Origin: Catellatospora vulcania
GTDB taxonomy: Bacteria; Actinomycetota; Actinomycetes; Mycobacteriales; Micromonosporaceae
DNA: 64,000 nt
Reading direction: 5' to 3'
Assembly (NCBI RefSeq): GCF_009720385.1
Contig: NZ_ML769310.1
Coordinates: 103,662 to 167,661 of the forward strand
The notes below the pieces were generated by a model. The model was not told where the DNA came from and made no database searches. It saw nothing but the letters and a program-made list of their open reading frames with translations. Each line of letters opens with the position of its first letter. Within the stretch, counting starts at the first letter, position 1. Position numbers and translations under genes: made by a program. Shown here piece after piece: positions 15,768 to 24,960 of this stretch.

Positions 15768-17270
15768 GTGAGACTCACTGCGCTGACCAGCGCGGCGGTG
15801 CTCGCCGTGGCGCTGATCGCCCCCGCACCCGCCTACGCTGCCCCCACCCCCGACCCCGCCATCGGCATGGAACAGGCGCTGCAACGCGACCTGGGCCTGA
15901 CCGCCGGCCAGGCCCGCATCCGCCAGGCGCACGAAGCCGCCGCCCCCGTCGTCGAGCGCGCCGTGCGCGAGCGGCTCGGCAGCCGGTTCGCCGGCGCCTG
16001 GTACTCGCCCGAGGACGGCCGTCTCAAGGTCGGCGTCCTCGACGAGGCCGCCGCCGAGCAGGCCCGCGCCGCGGGCGCGCTGCCCGTCCGCGTCGGCCGC
16101 AGCCAGCAGCAGCTCGACTCGGTCAAGGCGACGCTCGACGGCAAGGCCGCCGCGGCCGGGCGCGACGTGCACGGCTGGTACGTCGACGTAGCCGCCAACA
16201 CCGTCACGGTCAGCGCCGCGACCCCGGCCGCCGCACGCCGGTTCGTCGCTGCGAGCGGCCTGTCCGCCGCCGAGGTGCGGATCGTCACCGCGCAGGCCCC
16301 GCGCCCGCTGTACGACATCCGCGGCGGCGACCAGTACGTCATCAACGGCAACACGCTGTGCTCGATCGGCTTCTCGGTCAACAACGGCGGCTTCGTCACC
16401 GCCGGGCACTGCGGCGGCGCGGGCAGCCCGACCCTCGGCTACAACAACGTAAGCCAGGGCACGTTCGCCGGTTCGTCGTTCCCCGGCAACGACTACGCCT
16501 GGGTCCGCACCAACGCCAACTGGACCCCGCGGCCGTGGGTGAACAACTACGCCGGGGGCAACGTGACCGTCGCCGGTTCGCAGGAGTCGGCGATCGGCGC
16601 GTCGATATGCCGGTCCGGCCGCACCACCGGCTGGCGCTGCGGCACCGTGCAGGCCAAGAACGTCACGGTCAACTACTCCGACGGCCGCACCGTCTACGGC
16701 CTCACCCAGACCTCGGCCTGCGCCGAGGGCGGCGACTCCGGCGGCGCGTGGATGAGCGGCAACCAGGCGCAGGGCGTCACCTCCGGCGGCTCGGGCAACT
16801 GCTCCACCGGCGGCACCACGTTCTTCCAGCCCGTCAACGAGATCCTCGGCGCGTACGGCCTCACCCTCACCACCTCCGGTGGCGGCGGCTCCACCAGCCG
16901 GATCATCGGCTGGCAGGACAAGTGCATCGACGTGCCGAACTCCAACTTCGTCGACGGCCAGCGCCTGCAACTGTGGGACTGCAACGGCACCAACGCGCAG
17001 AACTGGAACTTCCCCGGCGACGGCACCATCCGCACCGTCACCGGCCTGTGCATGGACGTCGCCTGGGGCTCGACCGCGAACGGCGCGGCGATCCAGCTCG
17101 CCGGGTGCAGCGGCAACCCGGCCCAGCAGTTCGTGCTCACCGGCGCGGGCGACCTGGTGAACCCGCAGGCCAACAAGTGCGTCGACGTCACCGGCTGGGG
17201 CGGCACCGGCACCCCCCTGTCCACCTGGGACTGCACCGGCGGCGCCAACCAGAAGTGGCGTCGCGGCTGA
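15768..17270 (+). CDS. Secreted S1 (streptogrisin/alpha-lytic) protease with ricin-type lectin domain
   Basis: 500-residue exported serine protease. Signal peptide to about residue 25 (APAYA-A), an inhibitory/folding propeptide to about 183 containing RLGSRFAGAWYSPEDGRL, then the mature domain from YDIRGGDQYVI. Catalytic His in FVTAGHCGG (~214), Asp in GNDYAWV (~242) and Ser in GGDSGGAWMSG (~324), with three cysteine pairs typical of streptogrisins. A Gly-rich linker leads to a ricin-type beta-trefoil/CBM13 (about 376-500) with repeated CIDV, CMDV, CVDV and Q-x-W motifs. It degrades protein outside the cell, probably while tethered to polysaccharide. GTG start follows TTGAAGGA. A LacI-type operator precedes it. 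Confidence 0.93.
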   Translation: MRLTALTSAAVLAVALIAPAPAYAAPTPDPAIGMEQALQRDLGLTAGQARIRQAHEAAAPVVERAVRERLGSRFAGAWYSPEDGRLKVGVLDEAAAEQARAAGALPVRVGRSQQQLDSVKATLDGKAAAAGRDVHGWYVDVAANTVTVSAATPAAARRFVAASGLSAAEVRIVTAQAPRPLYDIRGGDQYVINGNTLCSIGFSVNNGGFVTAGHCGGAGSPTLGYNNVSQGTFAGSSFPGNDYAWVRTNANWTPRPWVNNYAGGNVTVAGSQESAIGASICRSGRTTGWRCGTVQAKNVTVNYSDGRTVYGLTQTSACAEGGDSGGAWMSGNQAQGVTSGGSGNCSTGGTTFFQPVNEILGAYGLTLTTSGGGGSTSRIIGWQDKCIDVPNSNFVDGQRLQLWDCNGTNAQNWNFPGDGTIRTVTGLCMDVAWGSTANGAAIQLAGCSGNPAQQFVLTGAGDLVNPQANKCVDVTGWGGTGTPLSTWDCTGGANQKWRRG

Positions 17271-17279
17271 CCCACCTGC

Positions 17280-17317
17280 CCGGCCCGCGCGCGGCGTGAC
17301 CGCGGCGCGCGGGCCGG
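17280..17317. terminator. Hairpin between convergent protease and LRV genes
   Basis: 13-base perfect arms CCGGCCCGCGCGC and GCGCGCGGGCCGG with a 12-base loop, placed 10 bases after the protease stop and 4 bases before the stop of the convergent gene. Serves both directions. Confidence 0.6.
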
Positions 17318-17320
17318 TGC

Positions 17321-18781
17321 TCAGCGACGGGGCACACCCGCCCCGTCGAGCAGCGCATGCAGTGCCTCGGAGCCGAGCTGCGGATTCGCGGCGGCGTGCC
17401 GGACCAGTTCGCCGTCGAGCAGTGCAGGTAGCCGGTGCGGCGGCAGGCGCGGGTGTGCCGCGGCCGCCGCACGCACCTGCTCGTCCGCGTCGCGCGTGAG
17501 CTCGTCCACCAGGTGCGGGGGGACCTCCGGGTCGCGCAGAGCCAGCAGCCGCACCTGCGCGTCGGTGTCCCGGGCGAACCGGACCAGCCCCGCGGTCGGA
17601 AACCGTGGCCGGGAGAGCAGGTAGGGCCGATGCGGGTCGCGGCTGTCTAGATAGGCGCGTAGCAGCGCCGCCGGGGGCGCGGCCGGATGGTGGTATGCCA
17701 GCAGCACCCGTACGCCCTCGTCGGAGTCCGCGGCCAGGCGCGCCGCGACCGCGAGCGGCAGCCGCGGGTCCTGGGCGGCCCGGCGGCGCAGCAGCGGGTT
17801 CGCCGAGTACGCCCACCCGATGCCGACCTCGGGCTCGGTATGCGGCACCTCGGGCACCGCCAGGTGGACGTGGTACGGCGGCCACGAACTCACCTCGATC
17901 GCCGCCCGCTCCGCCTCGCTGAGGCCCGGATGCGTCGACACCGTCACCCGCACAGCCTGGTTCACGTCCCGGCACAGCCGGGCCAGCTGCTCGGCGCTGA
18001 GCTCGTCACGAGCCGCGACCTGCCCCCGGACCGCCGCGTCCGGATGACGGGAGAGGATCTCCACTACGTACGGCGGCGTGCCGGGGTTGCTCGCCACGTA
18101 CTGCAGCTCGGAGTCGTTCGCGGCCAGCAACATGTCGATCAGAGCCGGGGACAGCCGCCTGGTCGACAGGACCATCGGGCGGGCGTGGCCACTCGCCGGC
18201 AGCTCGTCGGGCTGCACCTCGCCCCTGTCCGAGTCCTCGGCGGCGGCCGCGGCCCGGACCTGTGGATCCGGGTCGGCGTGCAGCACCTGCCACAACCGCG
18301 TCGGCAGCATGGCGCGATCACCGCACGCCCGCGCCCGCGCCCCCGCGTCCGGGTGGGTGGCCGCGAGCGCGATCACCTGCCGGGCGAACGGGGTCAGCAT
18401 CAGCTCGCCGAGGATCTCGTACCCGGTGAACAGCGGCCCGTCGCAGGTGAGCAGCCGGCGCACGGCGTCGTCGGGCAGCGGGCGCGCTCTGACGCCGGCC
18501 GGCCACATCGGACCGCTCGCCAGCCGCATCGGCATCCGGGGATCCGGGTCGTCGAGCAGCCGGGCCCGCTGGGCCGGGTCGACGTACGGATTGCGCGCCA
18601 GGTGAACGGCCGGTCGGCGGTCGGAGTGCGCCAGGATCGCGTCGACCACCTCCACCGGCAGGTCACGCCCACCGCTCAGCACGCCCCAGCTCGCGGACGC
18701 CGCCGGGGCGAGCAGGCGCAGCAGCACCCCGGCCGGGGCGGCCGGGTTGGCGGCCACACCCCGCAGCAGTTCGTCGCGCAC
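17321..18781 (-). CDS. Leucine-rich-repeat-variant (LRV/HEAT-like) protein 1
   Basis: 486 residues built of irregular ~24-residue helical units such as NPYVDPAQRARLLDDPDPRM, HPDAGARARACGD, HADPDPQVRAAAAAE and RDADEQVRAAAAAHPRLP, as in LRV proteins. No signal peptide, membrane helix or catalytic motif, so probably a cytoplasmic protein-interaction scaffold. The cysteine cluster of the Azotobacter LRV protein is absent. The GTG at 18781 is preceded by GGAGGTGA and gives the same N-terminus (VRDELLRGVAANP) as the next protein; a start 13 codons upstream is less likely. It follows its paralogue by 35 bases: a tandem duplication in one operon. Confidence 0.78.
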   Translation of the reverse strand: MRDELLRGVAANPAAPAGVLLRLLAPAASASWGVLSGGRDLPVEVVDAILAHSDRRPAVHLARNPYVDPAQRARLLDDPDPRMPMRLASGPMWPAGVRARPLPDDAVRRLLTCDGPLFTGYEILGELMLTPFARQVIALAATHPDAGARARACGDRAMLPTRLWQVLHADPDPQVRAAAAAEDSDRGEVQPDELPASGHARPMVLSTRRLSPALIDMLLAANDSELQYVASNPGTPPYVVEILSRHPDAAVRGQVAARDELSAEQLARLCRDVNQAVRVTVSTHPGLSEAERAAIEVSSWPPYHVHLAVPEVPHTEPEVGIGWAYSANPLLRRRAAQDPRLPLAVAARLAADSDEGVRVLLAYHHPAAPPAALLRAYLDSRDPHRPYLLSRPRFPTAGLVRFARDTDAQVRLLALRDPEVPPHLVDELTRDADEQVRAAAAAHPRLPPHRLPALLDGELVRHAAANPQLGSEALHALLDGAGVPRR

Positions 18782-18816
18782 GGCGTCACCTCCGTTCCGT
18801 GCTCGGCCGACCGTGC

Positions 18817-20289
18817 TCAACGCGTCGCCCCGGGGATTCCCGCCGCGTCCAGCAGCTCGTGCAGGGTGGCGGCGTCGAGTGTGGGATTCGCGGCGGCGAG
18901 CGGTGCCCGCTCGGTGTCCAGCAGCTCGCGCAGGCGGTCGGCGGGCAGTCGCGGATGGAGGATCGCGGCCGTCGCCACCTGATGGTCCGGATCGGTCAGG
19001 AACCCGTCGACCACGTCTTCGGGCACCTCGGGGTCGAGCAGCGCCAACAGGCGCACCGCAGGGTCCGGGTCGCGGGCGAGACGGGCGAGACCGGTGACGG
19101 GGAAGCCGGGCAGCGTCGTCAGGTGCAACCGGTCCGGCCCGTCGTACTCGAGGTAGCAGCGCAGCAGCAGGGCGGGTGGCGGAGCCGGGTGGCAGAGCGC
19201 GAGCCGAACCCGTACCCCCGGATCCGGGTCTTCGGCCAGTCGTTGCGCGACGGCCTGCGGCAGCCGGGGCTCCCGTGCGGCGCTGCGGCGCAGCAGCGGA
19301 TTCACCGAGTACGCGTCGGCGATGCTGACCGCGAGTTCCGGCATCAGCCCCGGCTTGAGCCGGTCGAACGAGTCGCGGGGCCAGCGCTCGACGGCGATCG
19401 CCGCGCGCTGGGACTCGGTGAGGCCGCGGTGGGTCGACACGGCGATCCGCACCGACGCGTCCACGTCGACGGCCAGCCGCGCCAACTGGTCAGCGGTCAA
19501 ATCGTCACGCCTGGTGGCGGTGCCTCGAATCCCTGCGTCCGGGTGGGACACCAGGGCCTCCACCAGATCCGGCGGCAGGTAGGGGTTGTACGAAAGAAAC
19601 GCGAGATTGTCCAAGTCCGCGGTCAGCTGGTCCAGCGCCGCTCGCGAGAGCCGCCGGGTCTGCAGCAGCAGCCAGTGGTAGTGGCCGCGATACGGCGGCA
19701 GGTCGGCGGGTTCGATCACGACGGCGTCGTAGGCGACAGCCTCGGCAGCGGCCGCACGCACCTGCGGGTCGGGATCGCGTTGTAGGGCCAGCCACTGCTC
19801 GCCGGACAGCGCTCGGCGGTGGTCGCAGGCTTCGGCGCGGACCTCGGGCAGCGGGTGGGTGGCCGCGATCTCGCACGCCAGCCGGCCGAAATGGGTGAAG
19901 GTCAGCTCTTCGAGCACGTCCCGGTACGTCATTATCGGCGGGGGTGAGGCGAGCAGCCGTCGGAGCACGTCGTCGGGCAGCGGGCGCGGGCTTGTCCCCG
20001 CAGGCCACTGCCGGGGCCCGCGGAGCAGGGCGGCGGCGGCGGTCTTCGGGTCCGGGTCGTCGATGAGGCGCGCCCGCTGTGCCGGGTCGAGATGGGGGTT
20101 GCCCGCGATGCGCCTGCGCACCTGGTGGTCCGGGTGGGCCAGGATGGCGTCGACGAGTTCCGTGGGCAGGTCGCGCTCCGTGCACAGGGCGTCCCAGCAG
20201 GCGTGCGCCTCGACGGCCAGCAGCCGCAGCAGGACGTCGACAGGCGCTCCGGCGTTCATCGCCACCCCGCGCAGGATCTCGTCGCGCAC
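18817..20289 (-). CDS. Leucine-rich-repeat-variant (LRV/HEAT-like) protein 2
   Basis: 490 residues, colinear with the preceding entry from end to end (MRDEILRGVAMNAGAP against VRDELLRGVAANPAAP; both have SVNPLLRR/SANPLLRR and end in an alpha-helical ALHALLDGAGVP / TLHELLDAAGIP). The same DPDPQVRAAAAE repeat units recur. No enzymatic motif. GTG start with GGGGAGGGG upstream. It is the first gene of the pair and diverges from the ECF sigma-factor gene at 20438 across about 150 bases; a regulatory link to that sigma factor is possible but unproved. Confidence 0.78.
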   Translation of the reverse strand: MRDEILRGVAMNAGAPVDVLLRLLAVEAHACWDALCTERDLPTELVDAILAHPDHQVRRRIAGNPHLDPAQRARLIDDPDPKTAAAALLRGPRQWPAGTSPRPLPDDVLRRLLASPPPIMTYRDVLEELTFTHFGRLACEIAATHPLPEVRAEACDHRRALSGEQWLALQRDPDPQVRAAAAEAVAYDAVVIEPADLPPYRGHYHWLLLQTRRLSRAALDQLTADLDNLAFLSYNPYLPPDLVEALVSHPDAGIRGTATRRDDLTADQLARLAVDVDASVRIAVSTHRGLTESQRAAIAVERWPRDSFDRLKPGLMPELAVSIADAYSVNPLLRRSAAREPRLPQAVAQRLAEDPDPGVRVRLALCHPAPPPALLLRCYLEYDGPDRLHLTTLPGFPVTGLARLARDPDPAVRLLALLDPEVPEDVVDGFLTDPDHQVATAAILHPRLPADRLRELLDTERAPLAAANPTLDAATLHELLDAAGIPGATR

Positions 20290-20437
20290 TCGACCCCTCC
20301 CCGCTGATCTCAGCGGGCAAGTGTCGCATCCAGGCCGCGTCCCCGCAGTCCTGCGGCGAGATCCGGCGGTAAAGGCCGGGCGGGGTGCCGCGCGTAGTCC
20401 ATGCGAGAGTTCCCTTCCCCGGCCACAGGTGGTGTCG

Positions 20438-20938
20438 ATGGACGATTTCGGCGAGTTCTACGCGGCGCGCAAGGACGCCGTCTACCGGGCGCTGCTGGTC
20501 GCCACGCGCGGGCAGCCCGGTGCCGAGGACGCCGTCGCGGAAGCGTTCACCAGGGCGTACGCCCGCTGGGATGCGGTGCGGGCGCATCCCAACCCGACGG
20601 CCTGGGTGCTGCGTACCGCGCTGAACGAGCAGCGGTCCTGGTGGCGGCGGCTGCGCCGGGAGCTGCTCGGTGATCCGCCGGACGTCTGCGGCGCCGCCGA
20701 CCGCGATCCGGGCGGGCTCGACGCGCGGCTGCGCGCCCTGGTGATGGCACTGCCCACCCGCCAGCGGCAGGTGGTGGCGCTGCGGCTGCTGGCCGACCTG
20801 TCGGCCGAGGAGACGGCGCGGACGCTGCACATCGGCGCGGCCACCGTGCACGTCCACCTGCACCGTGCGCTGGCGACCCTGCGCACCCGACTCGCCGTCG
20901 CGACGGGCGACGGCTCGCTGGTCCGGGAGGAGCTGTGA
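20438..20938 (+). CDS. ECF (SigE-family) RNA polymerase sigma factor
   Basis: 166-residue extracytoplasmic-function sigma factor. Region 2 (about 5-70): FYAARKDAVYRALLVATRG, EDAVAEAFTRAYARWD and WVLRTALNEQRSWWRR. Region 4 (about 105-155): LPTRQRQVVALRLLADLS then EETARTLHIGAATVHVHLHRAL. AGGTGG sits 5 bases before ATG 20438. Its stop overlaps the next ATG (TGATG), so it is translationally coupled to a single-pass membrane protein that probably holds it inactive. No promoter of its own type was identified. Confidence 0.88.
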   Translation: MDDFGEFYAARKDAVYRALLVATRGQPGAEDAVAEAFTRAYARWDAVRAHPNPTAWVLRTALNEQRSWWRRLRRELLGDPPDVCGAADRDPGGLDARLRALVMALPTRQRQVVALRLLADLSAEETARTLHIGAATVHVHLHRALATLRTRLAVATGDGSLVREEL

Positions 20939-21699
20939 TGACCGAACTCGACGACGACCGGCTGGCCGACCTGATCCGCGAGGCGCACCGGGATACGCAT
21001 CTGGCCGTGCCGCTGGCCCGGGTGACCGGTGCGCGACCGCGGCGGCGGCCGGGCCCGCTGCTGTTGGCGACGACGGCAGTGGCCGTCGGAGTCATGGTGA
21101 TCGTCCTTGGCGCGGCGTGGTTGCTGCTGGGTGGCGCGCCGCTGCCCGTGGAGCCGGCGGCGCCCACGGAGTCGGCGCTCCCGCCGGGCAAGCCGCCCCG
21201 GCCCAGCAGCAGCGCGACGACGGCGCAGGGACGCTGCGCGGACTACGCCGCCGGGGAGCTGGCCGGGGCGGGGCTGACGGAGCTGCCGCCGCTGCGCTTC
21301 GAGGCGGAGCCGGTCCCGGGTCAGCTGCGGCTGCTGCTGTACGCCGACGACCGCGGCAGCACGGCGTGCTGGCTGGGCGCCGAACAGCACTCGGTGCAGG
21401 TCGGCGTGTCCGACCTGACGACGGCGATGCGGCCGTCGTTTCCGCCGGGCCGGTTGAGCAACGCCTCGTCGGCGTACGGGTCCGAGCCCGCGGCCGCGTA
21501 CACCTTCGGGCGCGCGCCGGTGGGCGTCACCCGGGTCGAGGTCCACTTCCCGGGCGGGGTGGTGCGCGAGGCGCAGGTCGACGGCGAGTGGTATCTGCTG
21601 GCGGCGACGGGCCAGGAGTCGTACGGCTTCGCCGAGATCACGAAGATCGTCGCCGTCACCCCGGGTGGCCGCCAGGAACTGCCCGTGCAGCACGGCTGA
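20938..21699 (+). CDS. Single-pass membrane protein, probable anti-sigma partner
   Basis: 253 residues: a short acidic cytoplasmic part (MTELDDDRLADLIREAHRD), one membrane helix (about 42-64, LLLATTAVAVGVMVIVLGAA), a Pro/Ser linker and an extracytoplasmic domain of about 165 residues with two cysteines (GRCADY, TACWLG) that could pair. The cytoplasmic part lacks the HxxxCxxC zinc motif of ZAS anti-sigma factors. Anti-sigma function is inferred from the TGATG coupling with the ECF sigma gene and the topology. The extracytoplasmic domain is not recognised. Confidence 0.7.
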   Translation: MTELDDDRLADLIREAHRDTHLAVPLARVTGARPRRRPGPLLLATTAVAVGVMVIVLGAAWLLLGGAPLPVEPAAPTESALPPGKPPRPSSSATTAQGRCADYAAGELAGAGLTELPPLRFEAEPVPGQLRLLLYADDRGSTACWLGAEQHSVQVGVSDLTTAMRPSFPPGRLSNASSAYGSEPAAAYTFGRAPVGVTRVEVHFPGGVVREAQVDGEWYLLAATGQESYGFAEITKIVAVTPGGRQELPVQHG

Positions 21700-21824
21700 C
21701 GACGCAACGGGGCAGGTGGGGCGTGGTCACGGCCGCGCCCCACCCGTGTCTGCGCCGGAGCGCGCACCCGGCTGTGCAGCAGGTGTCGTGCCGCCGTGGC
21801 ACACTGTCGCCTCGCGGACAGTTC

Positions 21825-22442
21825 ATGTTTCGCATTCACCCCCGGACGAAGGACACCCCCCTCGTGGATCTGGCCACCCTGCAGGCTCAGCAGACGCTGT
21901 TCATCAAGCAGCGCTTCACCATGATGATCAATCGGTACGAGGTCACGTCGGTGCAGCCCGACGGCACCCCCGGCCAGCAGCTGGCGTTCGTCGAGCAGAA
22001 GCGCATGGCCTTCAAGGAGCAGGTCACGCTGTACCGCGACGACAGCAAGACCGGCGTGTTCGCCGCGTTCAAGGCCCGCAGCGTGATCGACCTCGGCGCG
22101 ACCTACGACGTCACCGACGACCAGGGCGCCCCGATCGGTCTGTTCAAGAAGGACTTCGCGAAGTCGCTGCTGCGCTCGACCTGGCACGTTGAGCCCGCCG
22201 GCGGCGCGCGTATCACCGGCCAGGAGCGCAGCCTGCCGATCGCGCTGCTGCGCCGCTTCGCCGACCTGACCTTCTGGCCCTACCACTTCGACTTCGTGCG
22301 CGACGGCCAGCCGGTGTTCTCCGTGGTGAAGAAGTTCGCGCTGGTCCGCGACAAGTACACGGTCGAGATCCACGACCCGGCGATCGACCGCCGCCTGGTC
22401 GTGGCGATGGCCGTGGCGCTGGACGCGCTCCAGGCCCGCTGA
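21825..22442 (+). CDS. LURP-one-related / tubby-C-like protein
   Basis: 205 residues; from FIKQRFTMMINRYEV onward a run of alternating strands (VEQKRMAFKEQVTLY, VFAAFKARSVIDLGATYDV, PIGLFKKDF, STWHVEP, PVFSVVKKFALVRDKYTVEI) typical of the LURP-one-related/tubby-like 12-strand barrel with a central C-terminal helix (RRLVVAMAVALDALQ). These proteins resemble scramblases, and some bind membrane lipid; the bacterial role is unknown. ATG 21825 used; GTG 21864 (AAGGA 11 bases upstream) is a credible shorter start. Confidence 0.72.
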   Translation: MFRIHPRTKDTPLVDLATLQAQQTLFIKQRFTMMINRYEVTSVQPDGTPGQQLAFVEQKRMAFKEQVTLYRDDSKTGVFAAFKARSVIDLGATYDVTDDQGAPIGLFKKDFAKSLLRSTWHVEPAGGARITGQERSLPIALLRRFADLTFWPYHFDFVRDGQPVFSVVKKFALVRDKYTVEIHDPAIDRRLVVAMAVALDALQAR

Positions 22443-22456
22443 TCGCGAGCACTTCC

Positions 22457-22488
22457 GTGGGGGCGTCGGCTGCGGCCGGCGTCCCCAC
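22457..22488. terminator. Hairpin terminator
   Basis: 14-base arms GTGGGGGCGTCGGC and GCCGGCGTCCCCAC (two G-T pairs) with a TGCG loop, 14 bases after the stop at 22442. The following 240 bases to the next gene show nothing else clear. Confidence 0.65.
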
Positions 22489-22730
22489 GCCCGTACGCAG
22501 GGTCTTTCGGCGGTGGCCGAATAGCCTCGACCGAACGGGCGCGGGCGAGCATCATCCCCTGCGGGGTACCGGCGCATGGTCGGGCGCCGCCGGGTCCCGC
22601 CGCGGCGCTCGACCCTCGCGGGCTTGGCCGCAACGGGGGAGGCCAATCCCGCGCGCCGGGACACGGGCCGATCGCGGTGACACCGGTTCGACGCGGTCCG
22701 GGTCCGAGCGACAGCCGGGAGGGCCTGACC

Positions 22731-23747
22731 ATGCTGCGGATCCATTTCACCGTGCAGGATCTCGCCCGGGTCCGGGTGGTCCGGCTGGGGCCGCTGGCCC
22801 TGGCGCAGCTGGCCGCGCCCGCGATGGCGGCCCGCGACGACGGCCACCTGTACGGGCGGTGGCGGGCGGATGCGAAGGCCCGGCTGACCCCGCGCGCCGC
22901 GCACACCGCATCCTGGCTGTTCCCGTACCGGGAGATGCAGGTCGACCTGATCACCCTGGTCGGCGCCGAGGCGAGCGCCGAAGAGGCGGCCGAGAACCTG
23001 CTCGGCCTGTCGCAGCGGCACCTGAACGCCGAACTGGCACTCACCCCGTTGCGCGGGCGCCGACCACCGCCGTGGCTGCGCAGCCTGGCCGAGGGCGACC
23101 GCGAGGCCCGGCACGATCTCGTCCTGGCAATGCAGGAGCTGCAGCAGGCGGCGATGCCGGGCACCGTGGGCCGGGTCGGCGGCCTCGCCGACGGCGAGCA
23201 GGCCGAGTTCGGGCGGGTCCTGCTGGCCGAAGGCATCGGGGCGGCGCTGGGCCGGCTGCATCCGCTGGTGCGGTGGGAGGCTCCGGTGCTGGAGATCCCC
23301 TCGCACGGCGACGGTGACGTGGCCATGGACGGCGGCAGCCTGCTGCTGGCGCCGTCGGCCTTCTGCTGGCCCACGCCGCACCTCTACACGTCGCTGGACC
23401 AGGGGACCCGGGTGCTGGTCTATCCGGCGGTGCGCGACCTGCGGCAGGCGGCGCGGATCTGGGTCGACCCAGCCGTCCCGTCGCGGGTTGCCCTGGCAGC
23501 GCTGCTCGGCCGGACCCGGGCTGCGGTGCTCGAAGCGGTCGCGGCGGGGCCGGTGACCACCACCGGGCTGGCCCGGCGGGTGAACGTGTCCGCGCCGAGC
23601 GCGAGCCAGCACGCCACGGCGCTGCGCGCGGCGAACCTGATCGCCTCGCGGCGCGCCGGCCCGTCGATGATGCATTCGGTCACGGGACTCGGCAGGTCGC
23701 TGCTCGACGGCATCACGCTCGGTGACGACCTGCCGCTGCTGCGGTGA
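22731..23747 (+). CDS. ArsR-like winged-helix regulator with DUF5937-type N-domain
   Basis: 338 residues. The N-terminal MLRIHFTVQDLARVRVV and the following helical domain are typical of actinobacterial ArsR-type regulators with a DUF5937-like region; the C-terminal 90 residues form a winged helix: TRAAVLEAVAAGPVTTTGLA, then RRVNVSAPSASQHATALRAANLI. No metal-binding CxC motif is visible, so the ligand is not a classical metal. GGGAGG precedes ATG 22731; a GTG-type start 18 codons earlier adds only low-complexity sequence. No obvious target gene adjoins. Confidence 0.78.
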   Translation: MLRIHFTVQDLARVRVVRLGPLALAQLAAPAMAARDDGHLYGRWRADAKARLTPRAAHTASWLFPYREMQVDLITLVGAEASAEEAAENLLGLSQRHLNAELALTPLRGRRPPPWLRSLAEGDREARHDLVLAMQELQQAAMPGTVGRVGGLADGEQAEFGRVLLAEGIGAALGRLHPLVRWEAPVLEIPSHGDGDVAMDGGSLLLAPSAFCWPTPHLYTSLDQGTRVLVYPAVRDLRQAARIWVDPAVPSRVALAALLGRTRAAVLEAVAAGPVTTTGLARRVNVSAPSASQHATALRAANLIASRRAGPSMMHSVTGLGRSLLDGITLGDDLPLLR

Positions 23748-23916
23748 AGATCCGACATCGGGTCAAGGTTCGGTAACGCGGTCGGACCTATCGGACATCT
23801 CGGGCGGCCACCTGTTGAGTTGCCGAGCCCGGCGTCCTACTTTTGATCGCCAACGACCCGTTGAGCTGCGCCCCGAGCGGCTCGTCATGCGGCGTTGTCG
23901 ATACGAGGGGTCCCCC

Positions 23917-24897
23917 ATGCTCAACGATGAGGCGCTCGTCGAGCGCTGGCTCGTGTCCGGCGGGCCGGAGTTGCAGTCCGAGGTCATCCGGCGGCTGCGC
24001 GCGGGAGAACGCCTCGACGGCCTGGCCCTGGACCGTATCGACGGCCGCTGGGACCTGCGCGGACTCGGCGCGCCCGAACCGCGCGCCTCCGAGCCCGACG
24101 GCACCACCCGGCAGGCCGGCGGGATGTCGTTCACCTTCGAGTTCTCCGACGTCGCGGCGACGCTGGAGTTCCAGCGGGCCCGCCTGGTCGACCTCGACCT
24201 GCGCGGCGCGCACCTGCCCCGGCTGCGGCTGTTCGGCTGCGTCATCGACAACAGCCTGTTCGACGGCGCGCACTGCGTCGGCCTGCGGATGTGGGCCACC
24301 GACGTCACCGACACCTCGTTTCTCGCCGCGGACCTGGCGCGCTCCTCGGTCGGCGGCTGGTACGCCGGTCGCGGCAACCGGCTGCGCACCGTCGACTTCC
24401 GGCACGCAGACCTGTCCCGGCTGGGCTGCGGCGTCGCCGCGTTCACCGACGTGGACTTCGCCCACGCCCAGCTCGAATGCACCAACTTCTGGCAGGCCAG
24501 CCTGGTCCGCTGCCGGTTCGCCGGGGTGCTGCGCGAGGTCGTGTTCGACGGCCGCGTGCTCGAACCCGAGCGCGACCTCGGCCCCAACCCGATGCAGGAC
24601 GTCGACATGCGCGGCGTGACCGCCTTCGACGACGTCGACTTCCGCGGCGTCAACTTCGACCGGGTCACCCTGCCCGACCACCCGGCCCTGGTCGTGGTCC
24701 GCGGCGTCGCCCGGGTCGAGGCGGGCCTGCTGCGCCTGGCCGACCGCGACGACCACGCCGCCCAGGAGGCCCGCGGCCGCCTCCAGCACCTGCGCAAGTT
24801 CATGGGTGTGGCCGGCGGCGCCGATCAGGCCCTCATCGACATGCGCACCCTCATCGACCCCGAAGCCGCCCTCCTCCTCCGCGTCCTGCTCACCTGA
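23917..24897 (+). CDS. Pentapeptide-repeat-like protein
   Basis: 326 residues. The central part (about 85-245) is made of A(D/N)LXX-like units: RARLVDLDLRGAHLPRLRLF, NSLFDGAHCVGL, TSFLAADLARSS, TVDFRHADLSRL, DVDFAHAQLECTNFWQASL, VDMRGVTAFDDVDFRGVNF, predicting a right-handed quadrilateral beta-helix. The C-terminus is helical (DRDDHAAQEARGRLQHLRKF). Such proteins can mimic DNA (Qnr/MfpA-type gyrase protection), but that is not shown here; the repeats are irregular. GAGGGG 7 bases before ATG 23917 selects the start. Cytoplasmic. Confidence 0.75.
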   Translation: MLNDEALVERWLVSGGPELQSEVIRRLRAGERLDGLALDRIDGRWDLRGLGAPEPRASEPDGTTRQAGGMSFTFEFSDVAATLEFQRARLVDLDLRGAHLPRLRLFGCVIDNSLFDGAHCVGLRMWATDVTDTSFLAADLARSSVGGWYAGRGNRLRTVDFRHADLSRLGCGVAAFTDVDFAHAQLECTNFWQASLVRCRFAGVLREVVFDGRVLEPERDLGPNPMQDVDMRGVTAFDDVDFRGVNFDRVTLPDHPALVVVRGVARVEAGLLRLADRDDHAAQEARGRLQHLRKFMGVAGGADQALIDMRTLIDPEAALLLRVLLT

Positions 24898-24913
24898 CCC
24901 CACCCTCCCTTGC

Positions 24914-24934
24914 CGCGACTCTTTAAGAGCTGCG
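24914..24934. repeat. Short palindrome CGCGACTCTT-T-AAGAGCTGCG
   Basis: 10-base arms (one mismatch, one wobble) around a single T, 17 bases after the pentapeptide gene and before the stop of the esterase. Its core GC(A/G)ACTCTT...AAGAG(T/C)TGCG is shared with the inverted repeat flanking 28699-28761. Probably terminator-like or a dispersed palindrome. Confidence 0.5.
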
Positions 24935-24960
24935 CGAGGCGTGGGGGGTGGGGGCGGCGG

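Noticed and set aside
15033..17975. A 980-codon open frame on the minus strand across the hemerythrin-like and protease genes
   Set aside because: It is antisense to two well-supported genes and has low-complexity Arg/Gly/Ala composition typical of shadow frames in GC-rich DNA.
21321..23675. A 784-codon minus-strand frame across the LURP-one-like and ArsR-type genes
   Set aside because: Antisense shadow without domain motifs, and it crosses several sense genes with proper ribosome sites.
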